NCBI GenBank assembly: GCA_018715905.1
Contig: DVKS01000069.1
Span: 1-37,341 of the forward strand
Origin: Candidatus Caccovicinus merdipullorum
GTDB taxonomy: Bacteria; Bacillota; Clostridia; Lachnospirales; Lachnospiraceae
DNA: 37,341 nt
Direction: 5' to 3'
Under the pieces are notes generated by a model, which did no database searches, had not been told where the DNA came from, and saw nothing but the letters and a program-made list of their open reading frames with translations. Shown here piece by piece: positions 1-7,882 of the stretch (the first letter of the stretch is position 1; each line of letters opens with the position of its first letter). A program made the position numbers and the translations under genes.

Positions 1-81
1 CAGAAGTTTGTGGATTTTAAGGTTTTAAAGGTTCAGAATCTCTGCATAATTACTAAAACGGCAAAAAAGCAATGTTTTGAG

Positions 82-110
82 TTGGAAAAAATCCGGGATT
101 CCTTTATAAT
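82..110 (+). promoter_or_regulatory. Sigma-A-type promoter of the LytTR regulator operon
   Basis: TTGGAA at 82-87 and a perfect TATAAT at 105-110 are separated by exactly 17 bases, about 50 bases before the first gene. This is the best vegetative promoter match in the region and would drive the regulator and both kinase-like genes. Just upstream, two adjacent 9-base units starting AAGGTT (19-27 and 28-36) could bind a regulator, but their spacing does not fit the usual LytTR arrangement. Confidence 0.65.
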
Positions 111-160
111 TTACGTGTGCAGAAAATGCAGATACAAGCAGCAAATAAGGGGAAATGTGT

Positions 161-889
161 ATGAGGATAGCGGTGTGTGATGATGAGTCGCTGGTTTTGG
201 AACGTATGAAGGCTTCGGTGGAAAAGATGCCGGAAGTGCAGGCATGCGATACGTTTTTGGAGCCGGAACAGCTTCTGGAAGCAGTCAGGAGCGGATGCAG
301 ATATGACATTGTGATTATGGATATCGAGTGGAACGGGAAAGAAGCAGGAATTGCAGCTGCGGAAAAGCTGGGCAGGCTGGATGGGGAGGCAAGGATCATT
401 TATATGACCGGCTATACCAGACAGTATGTGCAGCAGATTTTCCTCAGGCCGGCCAATCTAAGCGGTTTCCTGATGAAGCCGGTGGATGAGGAACTTTTGA
501 AGGAGAATGTGCGGAAGGTTATGGAGGAGCGGGAGGCGTCCAAGCGGGGGCTTCTGGTAAAGAGCAAGAGTACGGTTCTGTCTATTCCCTTTGATATCAT
601 CTTATATCTGGAAAGTGCAGGCCATGTGGTAACGATTCATACCAGGAATGAGCAGCACAGCTGTTATGACCGTCTGGAAAAGCTCATGGGACGCCTGCCG
701 GAAACCTTTCTTCAGTGCCATAAAAGCTATATAGTAAATATGAATGAGATCCGGCGGATTGAGAGAAACCGGATCATCATGACAAATGAGACAGAGATCC
801 CAATCAGCAAATCCCGGTACGGAGACACAAGAAGCCGGTATTTTCGCTATATGGCGGGGATGCTGTTTGCGGATGGCGGGAAGTCATGA
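161..889 (+). CDS. LytTR-family response regulator (AgrA/ComE type)
   Basis: This is a two-component response regulator of 242 residues. An N-terminal receiver domain (about 1-120) carries the acidic pair in CDDE and the phosphoacceptor aspartate in IVIMDIEW (residue 54 from this start). A C-terminal LytTR DNA-binding domain (about 130-235) has the typical segment QCHKSYIVNMNEI. An ATG six bases earlier (155) is in frame, but the AAGGGGA ribosome site at 147-153 sits only one base from it and seven from 161, so 161 is preferred. The gene overlaps the next by four bases (ATGA), so it is translated together with the kinase-like genes. LytTR regulators often control quorum, bacteriocin or envelope genes. 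No AgrB/AgrD-like pheromone gene is visible, so the signal and targets are unknown. The downstream FHA-kinase island is a candidate target by proximity only. Confidence 0.93.
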   Translation: MRIAVCDDESLVLERMKASVEKMPEVQACDTFLEPEQLLEAVRSGCRYDIVIMDIEWNGKEAGIAAAEKLGRLDGEARIIYMTGYTRQYVQQIFLRPANLSGFLMKPVDEELLKENVRKVMEEREASKRGLLVKSKSTVLSIPFDIILYLESAGHVVTIHTRNEQHSCYDRLEKLMGRLPETFLQCHKSYIVNMNEIRRIERNRIIMTNETEIPISKSRYGDTRSRYFRYMAGMLFADGGKS

Positions 890-1776
890 GAGAGATTGTG
901 ATTGGAATGATCTGGGGACTGGGGCTGATGGCGGCCATGCTGGTTACGGTTCGGCTGTACCGGGGAGATTTTAACCGCCGTCATCTCTTCCTTTTTTACG
1001 GGTTTACCGGCCTGGCGGGGATTGTGCTGCGCCTTTTTGGGCTGGCTTCCGGCCTTCCGGTAGATATCCTGAGCGTTTTCGGTATGATGGGAATTGCCTG
1101 GGTTACGTGGCGGATTACCGGTGAGACGCCTGGAAGGGTTGCTACTGTATTCGGACTGCTTCTTATCGGGGCAGCTTTCTGTGAAATTCTTTCGGGGATT
1201 CTTTTCTTCCGGGGACCGGCGCTTTTGATTCCGGAAATCTGGAAGTCGGAACAGATGACGGCCGCTGCCGCTTTTGGCAATGTGATCTGGGTGGCCTATC
1301 TTGCGGTGACAGCCCAGCTGTGGCTGCAGCTGGAAAAAAAATGCACCGCTTCCAACGGCAGGCAGGTAAGCTTTTTGATCATAGTGGAGGCGGTGTGCCT
1401 GATCCTTTTGATGACTGCAGTTTACTGTCAGGCCCTGGACTGGAACTGTGCAGTAGCAGCCGGGATCATCCTGCAGATTTTGGGGACCCTGGGGTTTGCA
1501 CATCTGCAGTTAAAGTATGAAGAAGTGAAAAATATGGAGGAACAGGTAAAGCGTCTGGAACTGCAGAATCAGGAGGAGTATGAGCGGTATGTGGAACTGG
1601 AACGGAAATACCGGCAGCTTCATCAGATCCGCCATGATTTTAATAATCAGCTTACTACGGCCTATTATCTGATGCAGGCGGGAAAAGAAGAGCGGGCTTT
1701 TCAGCTTCTGGATGAGATGGAGGATATGCTGGAAGGAGGCAGGGAAGGTGAGAGCAATAAAGGTTCGGTGCGGTAA
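886..1776 (+). CDS. Membrane sensor with DHp-like RHDFNNQL segment but no ATPase domain
   Basis: This 296-residue protein has about six hydrophobic segments in its first 210 residues. A charged coiled coil (about 205-245) follows, then the segment RHDFNNQL with His250. That segment is the histidine box seen in AgrC/CitA-like kinases of the LytTR partner class. The chain ends about 40 residues later at GGREGESNKGSVR with no GHKL ATPase (no N, G1 or G2 box). It therefore looks like a phosphoacceptor half-kinase. It overlaps the regulator gene by four bases and the next gene by 29. The next gene supplies an ATPase and lacks the histidine, so the two probably work as a hetero-oligomeric sensor. 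A recent frameshift is unlikely, because the next gene has its own ribosome site and its own membrane segments. The domain reading is firm; the partnership is inferred. Confidence 0.82.
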   Translation: MREIVIGMIWGLGLMAAMLVTVRLYRGDFNRRHLFLFYGFTGLAGIVLRLFGLASGLPVDILSVFGMMGIAWVTWRITGETPGRVATVFGLLLIGAAFCEILSGILFFRGPALLIPEIWKSEQMTAAAAFGNVIWVAYLAVTAQLWLQLEKKCTASNGRQVSFLIIVEAVCLILLMTAVYCQALDWNCAVAAGIILQILGTLGFAHLQLKYEEVKNMEEQVKRLELQNQEEYERYVELERKYRQLHQIRHDFNNQLTTAYYLMQAGKEERAFQLLDEMEDMLEGGREGESNKGSVR

Positions 1777-2638
1777 GGTCATGGAACGGTTTGGATTTCT
1801 TCTGCTGCCGGCGGGGCATATTCTGCTTCTGGGACCGATAGCGGCGTGGATCATAAGAGGCGGAAGGGGAATGGATCTGCTGTGGGGCGCAGCAGTACTA
1901 TGTCTGATGGTGCTGGCAGACGGATGTCTCTTTCGGCTGCTTATCTATCAGCGAAAAAAGGAACGGCTTTTGGAGCAGATTCTGGATTATCAGCATATGG
2001 AGCAGTTAAACCGGACCAGAGAGCTGGTAGCCAGGGAGCGGCGCAGAGAGGCGGATGCTCTGCGGATACAGCTTAAGGATGAGCTTAAGCAGGTCCGGGA
2101 GCTCATCCGCAAGTCCGGGAAGGAGGCGGAATCGGACCGGGAACGTGTATCCGGGCGCGTGGGAGAAACGCTGGACGGTTTCTTGCGCACGGCCAGGCAG
2201 AAGGATGGAGCGGAATTCTGCGGCAATGCACTGGTGAGTACGGTGCTGGAGGAAAAGCTGCGGGCCTGCGAAACTTTTCAGATTCGTCTGGAAGCAAAGG
2301 TTTATGTTCCTGCAGGAATTGCTATTCGCAATTATTATCTTTGCAGCGTGTTTTCCAATCTTCTGGATAATGCCATAGATGCCTGCCGGGCGCTTCCTTC
2401 AGCGGCAAAAGAGAGGACGATTTCAGTAATGGCGGATGTACGGGGAGATTACCTGTTTGTCCGGGTCACAAATCCGGCCAGAAGGGAGTATGCGGAAAGG
2501 CCGGACAAAATGGGACACGGCATGGGCCGGGAGATTGTAGGGCGGATTGCCCGTGCCTGCCAGGGAGAGTACTGGACTGCCATGGAGGATGAAGTCTATA
2601 CGGCGGCGGTGGTGCTGCAGATCGGAACCGAAGAATAA
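1748..2638 (+). CDS. Membrane protein with GHKL ATPase domain, lacking the phosphoacceptor histidine
   Basis: From the GTG at 1748 this is a 296-residue protein. That start is chosen because AAGGAGG lies at 1733-1739 with ideal spacing, whereas the ATG at 1781 has a poorly spaced site. Two hydrophobic helices (about 15-60) lead into a long charged coiled coil (60-135) and a C-terminal HATPase_c_5-type domain. The N box is SNLLDNAIDAC (Asn208) and the G box is GHGMGREI (258-260). Where relatives carry the RHDxxNxL histidine box, this chain reads ERRREADALRIQL, with no histidine. It therefore appears able to bind ATP but has no phosphoacceptor of its own. The 29-base overlap with the upstream gene suggests coupled translation and fixed stoichiometry with the histidine-bearing partner. 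A terminator follows. Confidence 0.85.
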   Translation: MRAIKVRCGKVMERFGFLLLPAGHILLLGPIAAWIIRGGRGMDLLWGAAVLCLMVLADGCLFRLLIYQRKKERLLEQILDYQHMEQLNRTRELVARERRREADALRIQLKDELKQVRELIRKSGKEAESDRERVSGRVGETLDGFLRTARQKDGAEFCGNALVSTVLEEKLRACETFQIRLEAKVYVPAGIAIRNYYLCSVFSNLLDNAIDACRALPSAAKERTISVMADVRGDYLFVRVTNPARREYAERPDKMGHGMGREIVGRIARACQGEYWTAMEDEVYTAAVVLQIGTEE

Positions 2639-2656
2639 AGCAGAATAAGATACAGG

Positions 2657-2704
2657 AAAAAACTGCCGGATCCATGAGAGGACCTCATGACTCCGGCAGT
2701 TTTT
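2657..2704 (+). terminator. Rho-independent terminator after the regulator/kinase unit
   Basis: The arms AAACTGCCGGA and TCCGGCAGTTTT (2692-2704) enclose an inner stem CATGAG/CTCATG (2673-2678 with 2684-2689) and end in a T run. It lies 20 bases after the ATPase gene stop and separates that unit from the FHA-kinase island. Confidence 0.88.
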
Positions 2705-2786
2705 GCTGATTTTATATGAAATATACGGTTATTTTTGTATAAAATACACCTGTTTTTGCAAGGCGCCACATGGGAAAGTCCAGTTT

Positions 2787-2795
2787 TGCTATAAT
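2787..2795 (+). promoter_or_regulatory. Extended -10 promoter before the FHA-kinase island
   Basis: TGCTATAAT is an extended -10 element (TG-N-TATAAT at 2790-2795) about 72 bases before the first FHA gene. The -35 position has no good match, as is common for extended -10 promoters. It lies after the terminator at 2657-2704, so the island probably has its own transcript start here. Confidence 0.5.
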
Positions 2796-2866
2796 GTCAA
2801 AGTAGTCCTGCATAATTTTGGGTATGGTCAGGACAACAGAAAATACATGGATAAGGAGACGGGAGT

Positions 2867-3496
2867 ATGAATTTAACCAGATGCAGCAATGGACATTATT
2901 ATGATGCAGATACCTATGCTTCCTGCCCGCACTGCGGCGGTGCGGCTGTGGAAAACAAGACGGTTTCTTATGACAGCGGTCCCACACAGAGCCTGGCGGA
3001 CACAGTGGATCTGGACAGCTTCAGGAATGCAGAGGCAGATTCTGCGCGGAATATTCCGGCGGCAGAACCGGCAGGAGGATTTGATCTGGATGATGCCAAG
3101 ACCATAAGCATTTACCAGAACAGCAAGGTGGATACCGTGCAGATGTCTCCCATTGTGGGATGGCTGGTATGCACCAAGGGCAAGTTTTACGGACAGGATT
3201 TCCGCTTAAAGAGCGGCCGGAATTTCATCGGAAGAGGCAGCGATATGGATGTCTGCCTGGCAGGTGAGAGCACGGTTTCCAGAGACCGCCATGCTACCAT
3301 TATTCATGAGCCGAGACAGAATGTATTTATTGCCCAGCCGGGGGAATCCAGAGAACTTTTCTATGTAAACGGCAATGTAGTCCTTACGCCGGTCCAGCTT
3401 AAGAAAAATGATGTGCTGCAGATCGGGAATGTACAGCTTATGCTGATTCCCTGCTGTGACGATGCATTTAACTGGAACGAAGAAAAAGAGGACTGA
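2867..3496 (+). CDS. Zinc-ribbon FHA-domain protein (first paralogue)
   Basis: This is a 209-residue soluble phosphothreonine reader. The N terminus has a compact ribbon, CSNGHYYD...CPHCG, with likely Zn ligands Cys6, His10, Cys20 and Cys23. A flexible linker (about 30-95) follows, then a C-terminal FHA domain with GWLVCTKG, IGRGSDMDV and VSRDRHA, the usual Gly-Arg and Ser-x-x-His phosphopeptide-binding positions. The linker has three threonines in a T-[IV]-x-[YLI] setting (Thr32, Thr46, Thr79), reminiscent of the phospho-switch sites of GarA/OdhI-type FHA proteins. It is a close paralogue of the gene at 14619. It opens the island and lies 16 bases before a membrane FHA gene. A strong AAGGAG ribosome site supports the start. 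The binding partners are inferred, not shown. Confidence 0.9.
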   Translation: MNLTRCSNGHYYDADTYASCPHCGGAAVENKTVSYDSGPTQSLADTVDLDSFRNAEADSARNIPAAEPAGGFDLDDAKTISIYQNSKVDTVQMSPIVGWLVCTKGKFYGQDFRLKSGRNFIGRGSDMDVCLAGESTVSRDRHATIIHEPRQNVFIAQPGESRELFYVNGNVVLTPVQLKKNDVLQIGNVQLMLIPCCDDAFNWNEEKED

Positions 3497-3512
3497 CGAT
3501 AGGAGGATGATT

Positions 3513-4481
3513 ATGAAAAAGCGAATGAAAATGGGACTGCTGGTACTCGCGGCACTTGTTATGACAGGATGCCTGACCGGCTGTGCGTCTTCAAATCCAA
3601 ATGATATTCAGAATATGGCAACGGATATGGTGAATGCAGTCAGCGCCTTTGGAGGGCTGATCACATTGCTTGGCCTGGCCTTTGCCCTGATTATTTATTT
3701 CGTGGAAGGTTATGCAATTATGTGTACCGGACATAAGGCAAAGATAGAGGGAGACTTTATGCCCTTTGTTCCCATTGCCAGACAGATCTATCAGATGAAG
3801 ATTGCAGACTGCCCGGTGTGGTACATATTTTTCTTTGGAACCAGCACCATTACCGTATGCTCTGTGATGCTGATCTGCTTCTTGCTTTGGATGGTCATTG
3901 AGAGCATCCCGATTATTACGGCGCTGATTATTATCTATGTGCTGGCCAATATGGTTTTCACTTTCTTATATTACCAGAAGTATTACAAGGCATTTGGATT
4001 TAACCCCAATACTGCCTGGTTAAACATTATTCCCAGCTTCGGCGTAGTTGCCCTGGTATTCGGCATGCTGATTGCATTTTCCAATGATATTCATTACGGT
4101 GATTACGTAGATCCCAGCAAGCTGCCTGGCGTTCCTGGAAGCGGGGAAAAGAAGAGCTCTAATAAGGGCGTTATCGTGGGTGTTTCCGGAAAGTATGAGA
4201 ATGCCAGCTTTGACATGGAAGACGGCGCGGAGCTGGTATTCGGACGTTCTCCCCAGGAGGCCAACATTGTATTTGATCAGGTTCACGCAGATGTGAGCCG
4301 GAAACACTGCTCTGTGCGGTTTGACGGACGGAACAACCAGTACATTGTAACCGATTTCTCCGCCACAGGTACGTATACAGACGGCGGAGTCCGTCTGGAG
4401 AAAAATCAGCCGAAGCAGTTATCCAGAGGTACGGTGATTTATCTGGGAGGCAGCAAACAGAATGCCTTCCGTCTGAATTAA
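3513..4481 (+). CDS. Multi-pass membrane protein with cytosolic C-terminal FHA domain
   Basis: This 322-residue protein starts at ATG 3513, six bases after a perfect AGGAGG; an earlier in-frame ATG at 3456 lies inside the previous gene. The first 30 residues resemble a lipoprotein signal with two possible lipoboxes (MTGC, LTGC). Four more hydrophobic helices (about 45-200) resemble the DUF5684-like membrane fold (FMPFVPIARQIYQM..., then KAFGFNPNTAWLNIIPSFG). After a short linker, an FHA domain fills residues 225-322, with FGRSPQEANIVF and DVSRKHCSV. The FHA side should face the cytosol so that it can bind phosphothreonine on kinase targets. If the N-terminal cysteine really is lipidated, the topology needs an odd number of later crossings. 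It could dock phosphorylated FHA or kinase proteins at the membrane. Confidence 0.85.
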   Translation: MKKRMKMGLLVLAALVMTGCLTGCASSNPNDIQNMATDMVNAVSAFGGLITLLGLAFALIIYFVEGYAIMCTGHKAKIEGDFMPFVPIARQIYQMKIADCPVWYIFFFGTSTITVCSVMLICFLLWMVIESIPIITALIIIYVLANMVFTFLYYQKYYKAFGFNPNTAWLNIIPSFGVVALVFGMLIAFSNDIHYGDYVDPSKLPGVPGSGEKKSSNKGVIVGVSGKYENASFDMEDGAELVFGRSPQEANIVFDQVHADVSRKHCSVRFDGRNNQYIVTDFSATGTYTDGGVRLEKNQPKQLSRGTVIYLGGSKQNAFRLN

Positions 4482-4513
4482 CAGCCGGCGAAAACGCCTG
4501 GCAGTGCAGCCAT

Positions 4514-4568
4514 AATCAGGCCGGCGGGAAAGGTTTAAAGAAATTTAGACTGACTCGGCGGCCTGATT
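4514..4568. repeat. 10-bp inverted repeat in the leader of the first PP2C gene
   Basis: AATCAGGCCG at 4514-4523 is matched exactly by its reverse complement CGGCCTGATT at 4559-4568, with a 35-base AT-rich interior. It lies in the 139-base gap between the membrane FHA gene and the PP2C gene. There is no T run, so it is not an ordinary terminator. It could be a transcript-processing hairpin or an operator. Confidence 0.5.
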
Positions 4569-4620
4569 GCCTGTAGGGAGGCGGCAGCGGTTTTCGGAAT
4601 TATAAGGTAGAGGAGAAGGC

Positions 4621-5346
4621 ATGGTTTCATATCATTTAATCAGTCATGACGGCGGAAGAGAAAATAATGAAGATTATGTAGGAATGTATCAGGACGGTTC
4701 GGCATACTGCTTTGTTCTGGCAGACGGACTGGGCGGACATGGAAAAGGCGAGGTGGCTTCCCGCCTGGCGGTGGAAGCTTCCGTGCAGGCCTTTGCGGCA
4801 GGAGGACCGGGAGAGGAAGTCCTCAGGGTCTCCTTTGAGAATGCCCAGAAGGCGATTCTGGCAGGGCAGAGGGAGGATTATCAGGCCAGGGATATGAAGA
4901 CGACGCTGGTGATTCTCCATGTAGGGGAGGAGCGGATCTGGTGGGGACATATCGGCGACAGCCGCCTTTACTATTTTCAGAACCGGAAGCTGCAGAAAAG
5001 GACACTGGACCACAGTGTTCCCCAGATGCTGGTGGCGGCGGGGCAGCTTAAGGAGAAGCAGATCCGGAACCATCCGGACCGGAACCGCCTTCTGCGGGTG
5101 CTGGGAGTGGACTGGGATTCCCCAAAGTATCAGCTGGCGGAGCCGGAAGCAAGAGGCGGCCGGCAGGCCTTTCTCCTGTGTTCAGATGGATTCTGGGAGC
5201 TGATCGATGAAAAAAAGATGCAGCACTGCCTGAAAAAGGCCGGCTCTCCCGCCCAGTGGCTCCAGATGATGGAGCAGATCGTGGAAAAAAACGGCCAGGG
5301 CAGAAATATGGATAACTATTCTGCCATAGCGGTCTGGATAGAATAA
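4621..5346 (+). CDS. PP2C-type Ser/Thr phosphatase (first)
   Basis: This is a metal-dependent protein phosphatase of 241 residues, the usual size for single-domain bacterial PP2C. The motifs occur in order: GGRENNED with metal ligand Asp18, VLADGLGGHGKGE with Asp35-Gly36, WWGHIGDSRLYYF, LLCSDGFWELI and NMDNYSAIAV with the final Asp-Asn. All the expected metal-binding aspartates are present, so it should be active. It is cytosolic, with no signal or membrane segment. It sits between two FHA genes and most likely removes phosphate from the island's kinases and FHA linkers. An AGGAGAAGG ribosome site precedes the ATG. It differs from prpC of the usual prpC-prkC-rsgA operon in context, since neither rsgA nor rpe is nearby. 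Confidence 0.95.
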   Translation: MVSYHLISHDGGRENNEDYVGMYQDGSAYCFVLADGLGGHGKGEVASRLAVEASVQAFAAGGPGEEVLRVSFENAQKAILAGQREDYQARDMKTTLVILHVGEERIWWGHIGDSRLYYFQNRKLQKRTLDHSVPQMLVAAGQLKEKQIRNHPDRNRLLRVLGVDWDSPKYQLAEPEARGGRQAFLLCSDGFWELIDEKKMQHCLKKAGSPAQWLQMMEQIVEKNGQGRNMDNYSAIAVWIE

Positions 5347-5359
5347 GGAGGCGTTTGCG

Positions 5360-6088
5360 ATGGCAGTAATCCGCTGCCCTCAGGGCCATTATTATGACGA
5401 TGAAAAGTTTTCCCATTGCCCCCACTGCGGGATTTTCGGGGCACAGGGAACGGAAGCGGGGGCCGGCGGCGGGCGCCGGCAGACTGACGGAGAAAGACCG
5501 GCGGCGGGCCGGAGAAAAGGCTTGTTTGGCTGGCTTGACCGGGAGCAGACGATAGCATTTCCCTCAGGAAAGGCGGGAAAGGAAGAGGGGCGTAAGGCAT
5601 CTTCAGAAGCCGCCTTTTCCGGCGGGGAAGGCCATGGGGAAAAGATGGATGGAGACAGTACCATTGCCCTTCAGTCTTCGAAAGATGACGGAGAGGGAAG
5701 GACCATCGGGATTTATTCCGGTCAGAAGGGAAATGACTATGTGACAGGATGGCTGGTCTGTGTAAAGGGCCCTGAAAAGGGACGGGATTACCGGCTGCAC
5801 CATGGTTTTAACCGGCTGGGAAGGGGCCTTGCTATGGATGTGCAGATCATGGAAGATGGGGCCATAAGCAGGGACTGCCACTGTTCTGTGGTTTATGACG
5901 GAAAAGGAAATCAGTTTTCTCTGCTGCCGGGAAACGGTACCCTTACTTACCGGAAGGGAAGACTGGTTACAGAGCCGGAACGGCTGGAAGACGGAGATGA
6001 AATCACCGCGGGAGAAAGCAGCTTTGTGCTGGTTTTCTTCTGCAGGGAGGGAAGAGTATGGGACGAGGACGAAGAAAGAAAATTTTAA
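5360..6088 (+). CDS. Zinc-ribbon FHA-domain protein (second, divergent)
   Basis: This 242-residue protein has the same layout as the genes at 2867 and 14619. The N-terminal ribbon is CPQGHYYDDEKFSHCPHCG (Cys6, His10, Cys20, Cys23). The linker is long and Gly/Lys/Glu-rich, and the FHA domain covers about 125-230 (GWLVCVKG, LGRGLAMDV, ISRDCHCSV). The linker holds three similar threonine motifs, TIAF (Thr64), TIAL (Thr101) and TIGIY (Thr115), which are good candidates for kinase sites. The FHA Ser-x-x-His position is intact. Its end overlaps the VWA gene by 31 bases, so the two are translationally linked and may form one complex. AAGGAGG precedes the ATG. The function is inferred as a phospho-dependent adaptor. 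Confidence 0.87.
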   Translation: MAVIRCPQGHYYDDEKFSHCPHCGIFGAQGTEAGAGGGRRQTDGERPAAGRRKGLFGWLDREQTIAFPSGKAGKEEGRKASSEAAFSGGEGHGEKMDGDSTIALQSSKDDGEGRTIGIYSGQKGNDYVTGWLVCVKGPEKGRDYRLHHGFNRLGRGLAMDVQIMEDGAISRDCHCSVVYDGKGNQFSLLPGNGTLTYRKGRLVTEPERLEDGDEITAGESSFVLVFFCREGRVWDEDEERKF

Positions 6089-7878
6089 GCGTGCTGCTGT
6101 CATCAGGCCTTTTGCTGGCTTCGATGACGGGAGGAGAGGATGCCTGGGCCGCGTCCCCGGTTCTGAGTCAGTCAGAGACAGCCGCTGCAGCCCAGACGGA
6201 GGCGGCTTTGCCGGTTCCGTCTGAGGGAAGTGTGCTGGAGGGAGCCCAGGGACGGATCGAGCAGGTGTATGTAAACCTGCCGGAAGCAGTTATGTACGGC
6301 TCCGGAATAAATACGGATGAGCTTTCCGGCGCAGAGGCTTATCTGGCCCAGGAAAAACTTTCTCTGGTAAAAACCGGCACATTTGCAGAACTGGAAGAAG
6401 GAATCTGCTATTATGTGCTGCTGGATATTTCCGGTTCCATTCCGGACCGGTATTTTGCAAAGGTGAAGGAAGGAATTCAGAACCTTCAGAACAGTCTGGG
6501 CGAGAAGGATAAACTGATTTTGTGTGCCTTCGGGGAAGAAGTGACCCTGGCAGCAGACGGAAACCAGACGCCGGAGTCCATGGCCGGAATTCTGGCAGGT
6601 CTGGATAATAATGACCAGAAGACACTTTTATTCGAAGGAATCGACCGGGCGGCAGCTCTGGCCTCCGGAGCGGAGGGCGAGGAATGCCGGCGGAAAGTTC
6701 TGGCTGTGATCTCAGATGGTGAAGATATCGCTGTGGGAAAGAAGATGGCAGCGGAGGCACAGGAAACATTAAAGGAGACCGGCCTTCCGGCTTACGCGTT
6801 CTGTATCCGGGATACGGCCACTGTGAATATCAACAGCTTCGGTGAATTTGCCAGAACTTCCGGCGGAGATATGATAACCTTTCAGCCGGATGAGGGGGCG
6901 CAGATTCTGACGGATCTGGCGGCACGCCTTCACCAGGATGTTTACGCGGAATATAAGGCAGATACCAATATAGTTACCAATCAGGAAGAGACCTTCAGCC
7001 TCCGGCTGGCAGACGGCAGAGTGCTGACTCGGGATGTAATGAATGTATATTGGATTCCCGATGAGGAGGCCCCGTATCTGTTAAGCGGCACCATGGCCGG
7101 GGACCGTCAGATCAAGCTGACCTTCAGTGAGGCGGTGACCGGCCTGGAGGCGGCGGCCAATTACCAGGTTTCTTTCGGGGGAGAGCCGGTGGGTGTAACC
7201 GGTGTGGCTTATGATAAAGAAGATGAGACCAGTGTTGTTCTGACTCTGGCAGAGCCGCTGGCTAATGGAAATTATGAGATACGCTGTTCCAATATCGTGG
7301 ATGTTTCTATGGAAAAAAATTCCATAGAAGGAAGTCTGGATATGGCAGTTACCGAAATTCCGGAGCCGGAAGAGGTGGTGGAAGAAGAGCCGGCAGACTA
7401 CACCGGCGTGCTGTTTTTGGTATTTGCCGCTGTGGCAGCGCTGGCTGTTGTACTGGCAGTAAAATTTGGGAAAAAGAAGCCGGAGGAGAAAGCAAAGGAG
7501 ATTCCGGAAGGCGGAGACCATTCGGTGGTGGCTCTTAATTCTGCCGATTCCAGACAGCACATAAGTATGGATTCCCGGACGCCGGTGATCATTCAGGCAG
7601 TGATCCTTGTAAAGGGCAAAAATCCGGCAAAAACCCGGTGGGAATTAAACCGAAGCCTGATCGTAGGGCGGGCGTCCATCTGTGATATCTTCTTTGATGA
7701 TGCCCAGATGTCCAGACAGCATTTCTGTCTGGAACGGGAGGGGGACAGCATTCTGATCTCCGATCTGGAATCCACCAACGGAACCAGTGTAAACGGGATT
7801 GCCATTAAAAAGAGACGGCAGCTTAAGCCGGGTGATACGATCGAAGCCGGTTCGGTGAAGATTACGGTAAGGTGGTGA
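6058..7878 (+). CDS. Secreted VWA - transmembrane - cytosolic FHA protein
   Basis: This 606-residue single-pass protein has a signal peptide (1-31, ending AWA). An extracellular von Willebrand A domain (about 115-300) follows, with an intact MIDAS: DISGS (123-127), the threonine in KTLLFEG and the SDGED loop (219-223). Next is an immunoglobulin-like beta domain (about 340-425), with IKLTFSEAVTGLEAA typical of SwmB-like repeats. An acidic stretch and one transmembrane helix (about 448-468) precede a cytosolic FHA domain (530-606) with VGRASICDIFF, MSRQHF and STNGTSVNG. It therefore joins an outside metal-dependent adhesion domain to an inside phosphothreonine reader. Phosphorylated partners could pull on it from inside, or a wall ligand could cluster it from outside. 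It overlaps the previous FHA gene and sits five bases before the kinase-FHA gene. The domain assignments are firm and the role is inferred. Confidence 0.9.
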   Translation: MGRGRRKKILSVLLSSGLLLASMTGGEDAWAASPVLSQSETAAAAQTEAALPVPSEGSVLEGAQGRIEQVYVNLPEAVMYGSGINTDELSGAEAYLAQEKLSLVKTGTFAELEEGICYYVLLDISGSIPDRYFAKVKEGIQNLQNSLGEKDKLILCAFGEEVTLAADGNQTPESMAGILAGLDNNDQKTLLFEGIDRAAALASGAEGEECRRKVLAVISDGEDIAVGKKMAAEAQETLKETGLPAYAFCIRDTATVNINSFGEFARTSGGDMITFQPDEGAQILTDLAARLHQDVYAEYKADTNIVTNQEETFSLRLADGRVLTRDVMNVYWIPDEEAPYLLSGTMAGDRQIKLTFSEAVTGLEAAANYQVSFGGEPVGVTGVAYDKEDETSVVLTLAEPLANGNYEIRCSNIVDVSMEKNSIEGSLDMAVTEIPEPEEVVEEEPADYTGVLFLVFAAVAALAVVLAVKFGKKKPEEKAKEIPEGGDHSVVALNSADSRQHISMDSRTPVIIQAVILVKGKNPAKTRWELNRSLIVGRASICDIFFDDAQMSRQHFCLEREGDSILISDLESTNGTSVNGIAIKKRRQLKPGDTIEAGSVKITVRW

Positions 7879-7882
7879 CGGA

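Noticed and set aside
19-36. LytTR operator made of two AAGGTT-starting units
   Set aside because: The units are directly adjacent (9-base period), whereas LytTR sites are usually about 21 bases apart from start to start. It is mentioned with the promoter but not called as a site.
847-1503. Long open frame of 218 codons on the minus strand
   Set aside because: It lies opposite the membrane sensor gene, has a low-complexity, proline- and glutamine-rich translation without any domain, and has no ribosome site. It is a by-product of the codon use on the plus strand.
1700-1800. Frameshift that broke one histidine kinase into two
   Set aside because: Each protein has its own hydrophobic helices and coiled coil, and the second has AAGGAGG at 1733-1739. 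A single shift would not place a new membrane region between the histidine and the ATPase.
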